Source of the DNA: DTKY01 sp037440765
GTDB taxonomy: Bacteria > Acidobacteriota > Terriglobia > Bryobacterales > Bryobacteraceae
Direction of reading: 5' to 3'
DNA: 11,846 nucleotides
NCBI GenBank assembly: GCA_037440765.1
Contig: JBBITL010000111.1
Location: 1 to 11,846, forward strand
Part shown: piece by piece, positions 1 through 7,504 of the stretch
Position numbering within the stretch: the first letter of the stretch is position 1
Layout of the letters: the number at the start of each line of letters is the position of its first letter
Made by a program: the position numbers and the translations under genes
Notes under the pieces: model-generated
Seen by the model: only the letters and a program-made list of their open reading frames with translations
Told to the model about the DNA's origin: nothing
Database searches by the model: none

Positions 1-144
1 ACACCCGCTTGGCATTCACGACCCAGCCACGGCGCCGCAGCTCCGCAGTAATGCGAGGCCGGCCATGACCCCCATGCCCTGTTCCAGTCGCCGAACCGCC
101 GTCAGCTTGAAATCCCGTGTGAACCGCCTGCGCGACAACCCCAT
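1..144 (-). pseudogene. IS3-family transposase relic, OrfA start fused to an OrfB piece
   Basis: Read on the minus strand from an ATG at 144, the first 23 residues have the classic start of an IS3-family OrfA (IS911-type helix-turn-helix), with RRRFTRDFKLTAVRRLEQG visible. At about 70-76 this stops. In a different frame the next bases encode GRPRITAELRRRGWVVNAKRV-like sequence, the HTH_21 part of IS3 OrfB that precedes the rve DDE core. Most of OrfA and the beginning of OrfB are therefore missing, and the two ends are joined by a deletion. The OrfB frame is -1 relative to OrfA, as in functional IS3 elements, but the slippage site is gone. The relic runs off the left edge, so I cannot say whether the DDE core survives there. 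No terminal inverted repeat could be verified because the partner end lies outside. Non-functional as it stands. Confidence 0.75.
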
Positions 145-344
145 GACTCATCTTCTCGTTTCGCTGCAAACCGAGCGGAGCGGGATAGATACCCAGCTTC
201 AAGAGGCGGTTTTGCCTTGTGAGTCGATCGCCGATCGAGCCCCATTGTAGGCGGACTTCTACTAAGATGAAATGGACATGGGTCCCGTCGAGAAGGCTGG
301 CAGAAAAACGGATCGAGATGGTGCCGAACTGGAAACGCCACGCC

Positions 345-350
345 AAGGAG
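345..350 (+). promoter_or_regulatory. Shine-Dalgarno AAGGAG deciding the start at 360
   Basis: A perfect AAGGAG lies 9 bases before the ATG at 360. The open frame extends back to 219, but that upstream part is charged, lacks hydrophobic segments and runs into the IS3-relic flank. The site therefore favours translation from 360. Confidence 0.6.
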
Positions 351-359
351 CCAAGTTCC

Positions 360-740
360 ATGCGCGGACCTGAACGCTGGTCACGCGTTCTGATGATCGC
401 TGGTCTTGTTGCCATGTTGATTGGAGCCATAGACCCGCTCGAGGGCTCGCTCATCATCCTTCCCGGCAGTGGTCTGGTTGCGCTCGGCGCGCTCCTCGGC
501 AAGAGCCGACACCGGAGGCTCCTTTGCTGGTCCTTCGGCCTGATCGCCGTTGGTGTCGGTGCGATGTTCGTGCTGAGTGGGTTCGGGGGGACTGGCGGCA
601 GCAGTGGGCATTCGAACTGGTGGCTGCTCGTGGTCCTACCCTACCCAGCCGGCTGGATCATGAGCCTCGTCGGCGTTATCCTCAACCTCAGGAAACGCAG
701 TGTTGAGCACGGAGATAAGAACACTGCTGCCCGGCAATGA
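360..740 (+). CDS. Small four-helix membrane protein, unknown function
   Basis: This encodes a 126-residue protein that is almost wholly hydrophobic. Predicted membrane segments are at about residues 8-24, 30-47, 54-75 and 87-110, with basic residues in the 47-54 loop (KSRHRR) and after the last helix (RKRS). That pattern suggests both of these regions face the cytoplasm. The stretch IDPLEGSLIILPGSGLVALG (residues 24-43) resembles a conserved block I associate with uncharacterised small membrane proteins of soil bacteria, but I know no function and no catalytic residue is visible. The start at 360 is chosen for its AAGGAG; an in-frame ATG at 321 and one at 219 are alternatives. It stands alone between two transposon relics, in the same strand sense as rpsO but well separated from it. 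It may be a surviving chromosomal gene or one brought in with the mobile DNA. Confidence 0.65.
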   Translation: MRGPERWSRVLMIAGLVAMLIGAIDPLEGSLIILPGSGLVALGALLGKSRHRRLLCWSFGLIAVGVGAMFVLSGFGGTGGSSGHSNWWLLVVLPYPAGWIMSLVGVILNLRKRSVEHGDKNTAARQ

Positions 741-1065
741 AGGGAATGGAAGAAGCCGGTTCGCCGTTGCTCCGCCAAGCGGCGCGTGATCGGGCCATGC
801 GTGGGGCCCGAACGTTGCCTGTATGGCTCGTGCAGTCATCGCAATCCAACTCATGGACCAGGCCTGGAACTGTGCGGTGTGAGGGGCCGTGCAGTTGGGC
901 AGCGTCAGGCGATCCAGCGTGGCTGACAACAAGCCTGAACTCATCGTCCAGGTGGACGTGGACAAGGCGAACGTTTCGGTCAGGAGCGTCAACGCCGGCC
1001 TGTCCAGCATAGAGCGTATCCGTCCGGCGATCCCATCTTACCTGTCCTGAAGTAGGCGGTCATAC
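741..1065. other. Gene-poor stretch between membrane protein and IS66 relic
   Basis: I see no intact gene in these 325 bases. Open frames on both strands are short, lack a Shine-Dalgarno sequence and read as low-complexity arginine/serine or proline/alanine shadows. The only protein-like piece is the short frame at 919-1050, listed separately. No tRNA cloverleaf, terminator hairpin with T-run or tandem repeat was found by eye. It probably represents decayed DNA. Confidence 0.5.
919..1050 (+). pseudogene. Possible scrap of an RND-type efflux transporter
   Basis: A 43-codon frame ending in TGA at 1048-1050 contains NKPELIVQVDVDKANVSV followed by SVNAGLSSI. This is reminiscent of the periplasmic subdomain of RND efflux pumps (pattern PxLxVxVDRDKA, then GVSxxDVNxTLS). 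Two or three residues seem to be missing between the two halves, and nothing upstream or downstream continues the family. The upstream frame has a stop at 880-882. With only about 30 informative residues this is a weak call; chance resemblance is the main alternative. Confidence 0.2.
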
Positions 1066-1575
1066 GTAAGCGTCAAGCCAGCCGCGTCTTGACAGGCGGC
1101 GCCGTTGAGGCTACCGGTTCCGGGCGGCCCAGGCTGCGGAGGTGAGTTCAGCCAGCCGCTGGATGGAGGTCCTGGCCAAGCCCGGCAGCACCGCACCCAG
1201 GTAGCCGCGGGCCGGGATGTTCAGGCGGCGGCAGGTTTCGACAGCGGAGAGGATGGCGGCCACTTCTGGTCCGGCCTGCGGGCTGCCCAGGTGGATCCAA
1301 TTCTTTCGTCCCAAGGCCACCGGGCGCATGGAATTCTCCGCCAGGTTGATGCTCAGTTCCAGCTCGGGACAGTCGAGGAAGCGCGTGAGCCTGCCCCAGA
1401 GCGCCAACGTGCAGTGGGCCGCTCTGCCCAGCGCACTGGAGGGCAAGACCGCCGCCCCCACCTCGTCGATCCTCCGCTTCAGAGCGTCCAGCACCGGCCG
1501 GGCCTGCTCCTGGCGCAGCGCGTGGCGGTCCGCCAGGTCCAGATTCTTCGCCTGGTGCTTCGCCGCCGCGCCGGA
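1066..1575 (-). mobile_element. IS66-family element relic with one probable terminus
   Basis: Reading inward from 1066 the plus strand is GTAAGCGTCAAGCC. IS66-family elements end in 5'-GTAA, usually GTAAGC, and 1066 lies 45 bases beyond the transposase stop codon at 1111-1113, where an IS66 end is expected. An imperfect dyad (GTCAAG at 1073-1078, CTTGAC at about 1087-1092) lies just inside. The other end, expected to read GCTTAC on the plus strand, is absent before rpsO, as are the accessory genes tnpA and tnpB and the first part of tnpC. The 8 bases outside the terminus (1058-1065) are not repeated on the other side, so no target duplication can be shown. This is a truncated, immobile remnant. 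Confidence 0.6.
1111..1575 (-). pseudogene. IS66 transposase (TnpC), C-terminal third only
   Basis: About 150 residues match the end of IS66 transposases. In order there are RHALRQEQARPVLDALKRRI, LPSSALGRA, WGRLTRFL, the block LAENSMRPVALGRKNW, GSPQAGPEVAAILSAVETCR, and a native-looking C-terminus AAWAARNR. The Glu of LAEN (codon 1336-1338) is the third acidic residue of the DDE catalytic triad. Both catalytic aspartates, the zinc-finger and the N-terminal domains are lost. The frame stays open upstream to 1908, but beyond about 1575 it no longer resembles IS66 and instead lies over a different gene remnant on the other strand. No start codon with a ribosome site exists. The usual full length is around 500 residues, so roughly two thirds is missing. 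Confidence 0.85.
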
Positions 1576-1612
1576 GGGCGCCATCGCCTCCGCCATCTGT
1601 CCTATCGCGGAA

Positions 1613-1855
1613 ACGGTTGCCGTGGCAAGCCTGACCGCCACCGCGGCCGTGTTCTGGGAATTCGCCGAGTTGGCCAGCGACGCCGTCTTCGGCTCGCAAA
1701 CCCAGCGTGGACTTGCGGATACCATGCTCGATCCGGCGATGGGAATCACGGGCGGGGTTTCACTGGTCCTGGCGCGCTGGCGACGCGGCCTGGCGGACGG
1801 CCGCTGCCCTCGGCGGAGGGGAGCCGGCTCCGCCCGCCGCTGTGATATCCTGTAG
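1613..1855 (+). pseudogene. C-terminal remnant of a YjdF/DUF2238-like membrane protein
   Basis: This plus-strand frame (residue phase of 1613, stop TAG at 1853-1855) contains a striking conserved-looking segment: FWEFAELASDAVFGSQTQ, then GLADTMLDPAMGITGG. This is the pattern WExxExxxDxxxG(T/S)xxQxGLxDTMxDLxxxxxGG, which I know from the C-terminal half of YjdF/DUF2238 inner-membrane proteins. Function of the family is not established. Hydrophobic residues precede (TVAVASLTATAAVFW) and follow (ITGGVSLVLARW) it, consistent with transmembrane helices. Upstream of about 1600 the frame passes into the antisense of the IS66 relic, so the 5' half of the gene has been lost. The stop lies 46 bases before rpsO. 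The conserved acidic residues and the Leu-to-Pro change in LDPA versus the usual MDL suggest recent decay without strong constraint. Confidence 0.5.
1843..1851 (+). promoter_or_regulatory. Candidate extended -10 for rpsO
   Basis: TGA followed by TATCCT (1846-1851) resembles an extended -10 box. It would start transcription near 1858, giving a leader of about 44 bases with AAGGAG at 1884-1889, which is 12 bases before the rpsO ATG. No convincing -35 is seen at the expected place, so this is only a candidate. The box overlaps the end of the YjdF-like remnant. Confidence 0.3.
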
Positions 1856-1901
1856 TGGTAAGAAATCGAGATTACGAGAAGACAAGGAGCATCCACCCTA
1901 G

Positions 1902-2171
1902 ATGGCACTGGCGGCAGACGTCAAAAGCCGGGTGATCGGAGAGTACCGGGTCCACCCAAAGGACACCGGCAGCCCGGAAGTGCAGATCGCGGTTCTCACC
2001 CGAAGAATCGCGGAGCTGACCGAGCACTTCAAGTCTCATAACAAAGACCATCACTCACGAAGAGGTCTGCTCGCCATGGTGGCCCGGCGCCGGCGGCTCC
2101 TGAAGTATCTGAAGGGCAAGAGTCCCGAGAGATACCAGGGGCTCATCCTGAAGCTGGGCATTCGCCGCTAG
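1902..2171 (+). CDS. rpsO: 30S ribosomal protein S15
   Basis: S15 is a primary 16S rRNA-binding protein that organises the platform of the 30S subunit and, in many bacteria, represses its own mRNA. The 89-residue product has the exact family length. It shows the hallmark blocks: TGSPEVQIAVLTRRI (residues about 22-36), LTEHFKSHNKDHHSRRGLL (about 39-57) and RRRRLLKYLK (about 62-71). The conserved His/Asp/Ser-Arg-Arg residues that contact helix 22 and the three-way junction are present. The ATG start has AAGGAG 12 bases upstream. pnp follows 183 bases downstream, the common bacterial arrangement. No S15-binding leader structure is obvious in the 46 bases between the preceding remnant and the start. 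Confidence 0.97.
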   Translation: MALAADVKSRVIGEYRVHPKDTGSPEVQIAVLTRRIAELTEHFKSHNKDHHSRRGLLAMVARRRRLLKYLKGKSPERYQGLILKLGIRR

Positions 2172-2235
2172 AGGGTGCGGGCGAGAGCCCATTGCCGTCC
2201 GACAACGAGGCACATACTGGGCATGCGCGAAGTGC

Positions 2236-2252
2236 GCGGGCGCCCAGCCCGC
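2236..2252 (+). promoter_or_regulatory. GC hairpin in the rpsO-pnp spacer
   Basis: GCGGGC (2236-2241) and GCCCGC (2247-2252) can pair around a five-base loop. No T-run follows, so it does not look like an intrinsic terminator. It could be a processing or stabilising hairpin between rpsO and pnp. A smaller hairpin with a GAGA tetraloop (GGGC/GCCC, 2179-2190) lies just after the rpsO stop codon. Confidence 0.3.
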
Positions 2253-2315
2253 CCGGAGGCGGTCCGTCCTGGAACGCCCATCCCACCATTGTCAACTCCA
2301 CTCTCTCAATAACAA

Positions 2316-2334
2316 GCCGGGCCGCGCGCCCGGC
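2316..2334 (+). promoter_or_regulatory. pnp leader hairpin next to the ribosome site
   Basis: GCCGGGC (2316-2322) pairs perfectly with GCCCGGC (2328-2334) around a CGCGC loop. It ends only 7 bases before GGAG (2342-2345), the ribosome site for the ATG at 2355. In enteric bacteria pnp is autoregulated through RNase III cleavage of a leader hairpin and PNPase binding. The position here suggests a comparable target, but the sequence and architecture are not conserved, so this is inference. No T-tract follows, which argues against a terminator. Confidence 0.4.
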
Positions 2335-2354
2335 CGAGTTTGGAGAAAGTTTCC

Positions 2355-4460
<2,106 letters not shown>

Positions 4461-4472
4461 GGAAGCATCGCG

Positions 4473-4838
4473 GTGAGTCGGGCCGTAAGACGCCTGCTGT
4501 TCTGGACGCCCAGGATCATCTGCATCCTGTTCGCTCTCCTCGTGAGCCTGTTCGCCCTGGATGTGTTCGGCCAGGGTCAGCCTCTGTGGAGACAGATCCT
4601 GGGCTTCCTGATCCACCTTGTACCGGCCTACATCCTGGTGATCGTGCTCATCGTCTCCCGGCGCTGGGAGTGGGTGGGAGGCGTGATTTTCCCCGCCTTG
4701 GGGATCATCTACATCTACATGACCCGCGGCCGGTTTCCGTGGCTGACGTACCTGGTGATGGCGGGCCCGCCGATCCTGCTGGGGGCCCTGTTCATGGCAG
4801 GCTGGTTCCTCAGGGCGCAGGTCCGCAGTAGAAACTGA
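4473..4838 (+). CDS. Four-helix membrane protein, unknown function
   Basis: The 121-residue product has four likely transmembrane segments (about 15-33, 39-62, 67-84 and 91-113), a basic N-terminus and a basic C-terminus (RAQVRSR), implying both ends are cytoplasmic. Recognisable features are FWTPRI at the start of helix 1, FALDVF, WEWVGG at the start of helix 3 and a YIYMTRGRFPW loop. I associate this pattern with a widespread uncharacterised family of about 110-130 residues, and no enzymatic motif is visible. Translation starts at GTG, 12 bases after the pnp stop, with a GGAAG-type ribosome site in the gap. That placement suggests readthrough from pnp. Its last 29 bases overlap the 3' end of rsmD on the other strand. 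The DNA has the same GC-rich character as pnp and shows no sign of recent transfer. Confidence 0.8.
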   Translation: MSRAVRRLLFWTPRIICILFALLVSLFALDVFGQGQPLWRQILGFLIHLVPAYILVIVLIVSRRWEWVGGVIFPALGIIYIYMTRGRFPWLTYLVMAGPPILLGALFMAGWFLRAQVRSRN

Positions 4839-5343
4839 GTACGTTGTCGCCCTGCCGCAGTTCGCGGGTGCGGCGCAGCGGGCCGTAAGCCTCTTCGAGA
4901 GTGCGGCGCACCGAGTGCTGGGCGATCGCCAGGCCCGGCGGCCGTCCGGCCAGCAGGCGCAGGGCCTGGAAGTACTCGCGGTCCAGGTCGTATGGCGGAT
5001 CGAGAAACACGATGTCAGCCTCCAGCCGCCCCAGGTGCTTCAGCGCCTGGCCGCACAGAACGAGCGCCCGTGATTCGGCGCCGAGTGAACGCAGGTTCTC
5101 CTGGATCAGACGCGCGGCGGGCTTGTGCTTCTCGATGAAGACAGCGCGGGCGGCGCCGCGGCTCAGCGCCTCAACGCCCACCGCGCCGCATCCGGCGTAG
5201 GCGTCCAGGAACACGCACCCCTCGATCCGCGGCGCGAGCACGCTGAACAGCGACTCCCGCAGCCGGTCCGGCGTGGGGCGCAGCGCGGCGCCGGGTAGCG
5301 TCTTCAATCTCCGGCTCCGGAACTCGCCTCCAATAACGCGCAT
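4810..5343 (-). CDS. rsmD: 16S rRNA (guanine(966)-N(2))-methyltransferase
   Basis: RsmD transfers a methyl group from S-adenosylmethionine to N2 of G966 in 16S rRNA during 30S assembly. The 177-residue product is of normal length. It shows MRVIGGEFRSRRL at the start, RPTPDRLRESLFSVL (22-36), the SAM-binding motif FLDAYAGCGAVGVEALSRGA (46-64), the acidic end of strand 2 FIEKH (69-73) and the catalytic DPPY (115-118). The start is the ATG at 5343. Although the frame stays open to 5538, that upstream part is antisense to nothing family-like and lies inside recG. The ATG shares one base with the recG stop (TGATG), so translational coupling is likely. In many bacteria rsmD precedes coaD, but here it ends convergently against a membrane-protein gene. 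Confidence 0.95.
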   Translation of the reverse strand: MRVIGGEFRSRRLKTLPGAALRPTPDRLRESLFSVLAPRIEGCVFLDAYAGCGAVGVEALSRGAARAVFIEKHKPAARLIQENLRSLGAESRALVLCGQALKHLGRLEADIVFLDPPYDLDREYFQALRLLAGRPPGLAIAQHSVRRTLEEAYGPLRRTRELRQGDNVLSFYCGPAP

Positions 5344-7442
5344 CAGGCCACCTCGACCAGCCCGTAGCGGCGCTGCCAGTGGTTGCGGAGATATGCCACC
5401 GCGCGCTGGTATTCGGACCCGGAGTGCGGCGATTCGACAAAGCGCGCCGCCTCGGAGCGGGCCAGCTCCAGGATTTCCATATCCCTCACCAGGTTGGCGA
5501 TGCGCATGGCAGGCAGCCCGGACTGGCGCGTGCCGCAAAACTCACCCGGTCCGCGCAGTTTCAGATCCATCTCCGCGATGTAGAAGCCGTCGGAGGACTC
5601 CACCAATGTCCGCATGCGCTCCTGTGCGCCGGGGCCGAGTTTCCCGGTGACCAGAATGCAATAACTCTGATCGGCGCCCCGCCCCACCCGGCCGCGAAGC
5701 TGGTGAAGTTGCGCCAGGCCGTAGCGCTCGGCCTGCTCGATCACCATGATGGTGGCGTTGGCCACGTCAACCCCGACCTCGATCACCGTGGTGGAAACCA
5801 GTATCTTCAGCTGGCCGCGCTTGAAGCTCTCCATCACGGCTTCCTTCTCGCCGGACGGCAGACGCCCATGCAGCAAGCCCGCAGGCAGGCCCGGGAAGAC
5901 CACCTCCGACAGATGCCGGTGCATCTTCTGAGCGGCCTTCAGCGCCGCCGTCTCCGATTCCTCAATCACCGGGTAGACCACGTAGCCCTGCCGGCCGCGA
6001 TCGACCTGCTTCTTGAGGAAACTGTAGACCAGCTCGATCTGGTCTTCGTACACGTGCTTCGTAATGATGGGTTTCCTGCCGGGCGGCAATTCGTCGAGAC
6101 TGGAAACGTCCAGGTCTCCGTAGAGCGTAAGGGCCAGGGTGCGCGGGATCGGCGTGGCCGTCATCACCAGCACGTCCGGGCGCACGCCCTTGCGCATGAA
6201 CTTCAGCCGCTGCATGACGCCGAAGCGGTGCTGCTCGTCAACGACGGCGAGGCCCAGCGCGTTGAACTCAACATCCTCCTCGAGCACCGCATGCGTGCCG
6301 ACGACGACCTGGGCGCTTCCTCCGGCGACCAGTTTCTTCAGGGCCTTCTTCTCCCTGGCGGGGATGGAGCCGGTCACGAGGACGACGTTGTAGTTCAGGG
6401 GCTCAAACAGCCGCTTGAGATAATACAGGTGCTGCGAGGCCAGGATCTCGGTGGGCGCGAGCACGGCCACCTGGTAGCCGTTCTCGATGGCGACGATGGC
6501 GGCCTGCGCCGCCACCAGCGTCTTGCCGCTCCCCACGTCGCCCTGCAAGAGGCGGCTCATGGGGTGCGGGGCGGCCATGTCCTTCACGATCTGGCCCAGG
6601 ACCTTCTTCTGCGCGCCTGTCGGCTTGAACGGCAGCATGCGCTTGATCTGCTCCCGCGCACGGGCGGTCAGCTCAAAGGCCACTCCCGCCTGCCGGCGCG
6701 CCGCGCTGCGCTTGAGCAACAGCCCGCACTCGAGCCAGAAGAACTCCTCGAAGATCATCCGGAACTGGGCGGGCGAGCGGAACTCGTTCAGCAGGCGCAG
6801 GTCGTCTTCCTCGCCCGGGAAGTGCAGCCGGCGCACCGCCGTCCAGTAGTCCATCAGCTTCAAGCGGGTGCGAACCGTTTCCGGCAGCGGGTCGGGCGCG
6901 GGCGGCAGCGCCTGGAGAGCCGTGTGAAGCAACTTCCGGAACACCCGGGTCGTGACCTTCCCGGCCGCTTCGTAGATGGGGACGATCCGCCCGACGTGCA
7001 GCGACGCGTCGCCTTCTTCCTCATCGCCCGAGAGCAGCTCGAACTCCGGGTGCATCATCGAAAGCCCGCCCGAGTAGCTGTCCCACTCCACCTTGCCGTA
7101 GAGTGCGATCCTGCGCCCGGGCTGGATCAGGTCGACGAGATAAGCCGCATGGAACCACTTGGCGGCAAGCGTCGCCCGCGAGGAGTCGGCGAAGACCGCC
7201 TCGAACATCCCAAGTTGCCGCCGTTTGAACCCGGCCAGTTCCGCTGACCGGACCGTGGCCATCACGGTGGCCATCTCTCCCGGCGCAAGCTCTGAGAGGG
7301 GTTTAACGTTGGTGCGGTCCTCATAACGGAACGGGGCGTAGGCAACCAGGTCCTCTGCCGTACTTATGCCCTTGGTTTCGAGCACGCCGGCGCGCGCCGG
7401 CCCCACCCCCTTCACGTACTTGACCGGTGTCGAGAGGTTCAC
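5343..7442 (-). CDS. recG: ATP-dependent DNA helicase RecG
   Basis: RecG is a monomeric superfamily 2 helicase that reverses stalled replication forks and drives branch migration of D-loops, R-loops and Holliday junctions. The 699-residue product is a normal length. The N-terminal region has a helix-hairpin-like VKYVKGVGPARAGVLETKGI (7-26), followed by the OB-fold wedge domain (about 55-145). Helicase motifs follow: Walker A GDVGSGKT (301-308), APTEILA (329-335), Walker B DEQHRFG (402-408), TATPIPRT (428-435), LHGRLP (524-529), STTVIEVGVDV (550-560) and motif VI QLRGRVGRG (581-589). The TRG-like region GPGEFCGTRQSGLP (631-644) is intact. The start is GTG at 7442 with no clear Shine-Dalgarno. 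rsmD follows through a one-base stop/start overlap. The gene is divergent from the downstream catabolic cluster with a short spacer, which must hold both promoters. Confidence 0.97.
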   Translation of the reverse strand: MNLSTPVKYVKGVGPARAGVLETKGISTAEDLVAYAPFRYEDRTNVKPLSELAPGEMATVMATVRSAELAGFKRRQLGMFEAVFADSSRATLAAKWFHAAYLVDLIQPGRRIALYGKVEWDSYSGGLSMMHPEFELLSGDEEEGDASLHVGRIVPIYEAAGKVTTRVFRKLLHTALQALPPAPDPLPETVRTRLKLMDYWTAVRRLHFPGEEDDLRLLNEFRSPAQFRMIFEEFFWLECGLLLKRSAARRQAGVAFELTARAREQIKRMLPFKPTGAQKKVLGQIVKDMAAPHPMSRLLQGDVGSGKTLVAAQAAIVAIENGYQVAVLAPTEILASQHLYYLKRLFEPLNYNVVLVTGSIPAREKKALKKLVAGGSAQVVVGTHAVLEEDVEFNALGLAVVDEQHRFGVMQRLKFMRKGVRPDVLVMTATPIPRTLALTLYGDLDVSSLDELPPGRKPIITKHVYEDQIELVYSFLKKQVDRGRQGYVVYPVIEESETAALKAAQKMHRHLSEVVFPGLPAGLLHGRLPSGEKEAVMESFKRGQLKILVSTTVIEVGVDVANATIMVIEQAERYGLAQLHQLRGRVGRGADQSYCILVTGKLGPGAQERMRTLVESSDGFYIAEMDLKLRGPGEFCGTRQSGLPAMRIANLVRDMEILELARSEAARFVESPHSGSEYQRAVAYLRNHWQRRYGLVEVA

Positions 7443-7504
7443 GGAGAAGTCCAGTGTACAATGGACATCCGGAGATGATGGCTTCGAGCGGACTGCGGGA
7501 CAGA

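Noticed and set aside
1576..1908. N-terminal 110 residues of the long minus-strand frame running from 1908 through the IS66 relic
   Set aside because: It starts inside rpsO, has no ribosome site and does not resemble IS66 beyond about 1575. The conserved signal in this stretch is on the plus strand.
2172..2354. A classical intrinsic terminator after rpsO
   Set aside because: The spacer hairpins lack a following T-run, so readthrough into pnp is more likely.
5379..7247. A 622-codon plus-strand open frame across recG
   Set aside because: It is antisense to recG and shows the same codon-mirror composition. No start signal or domain is seen.
7420..7462. TTGACC (7420-7425) and TACAAT (7457-7462) as a promoter for the catabolic cluster
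   Set aside because: The spacing is 31 bases instead of about 17. TACAAT alone may still be a -10 with a weak -35, but I cannot support it as a feature.
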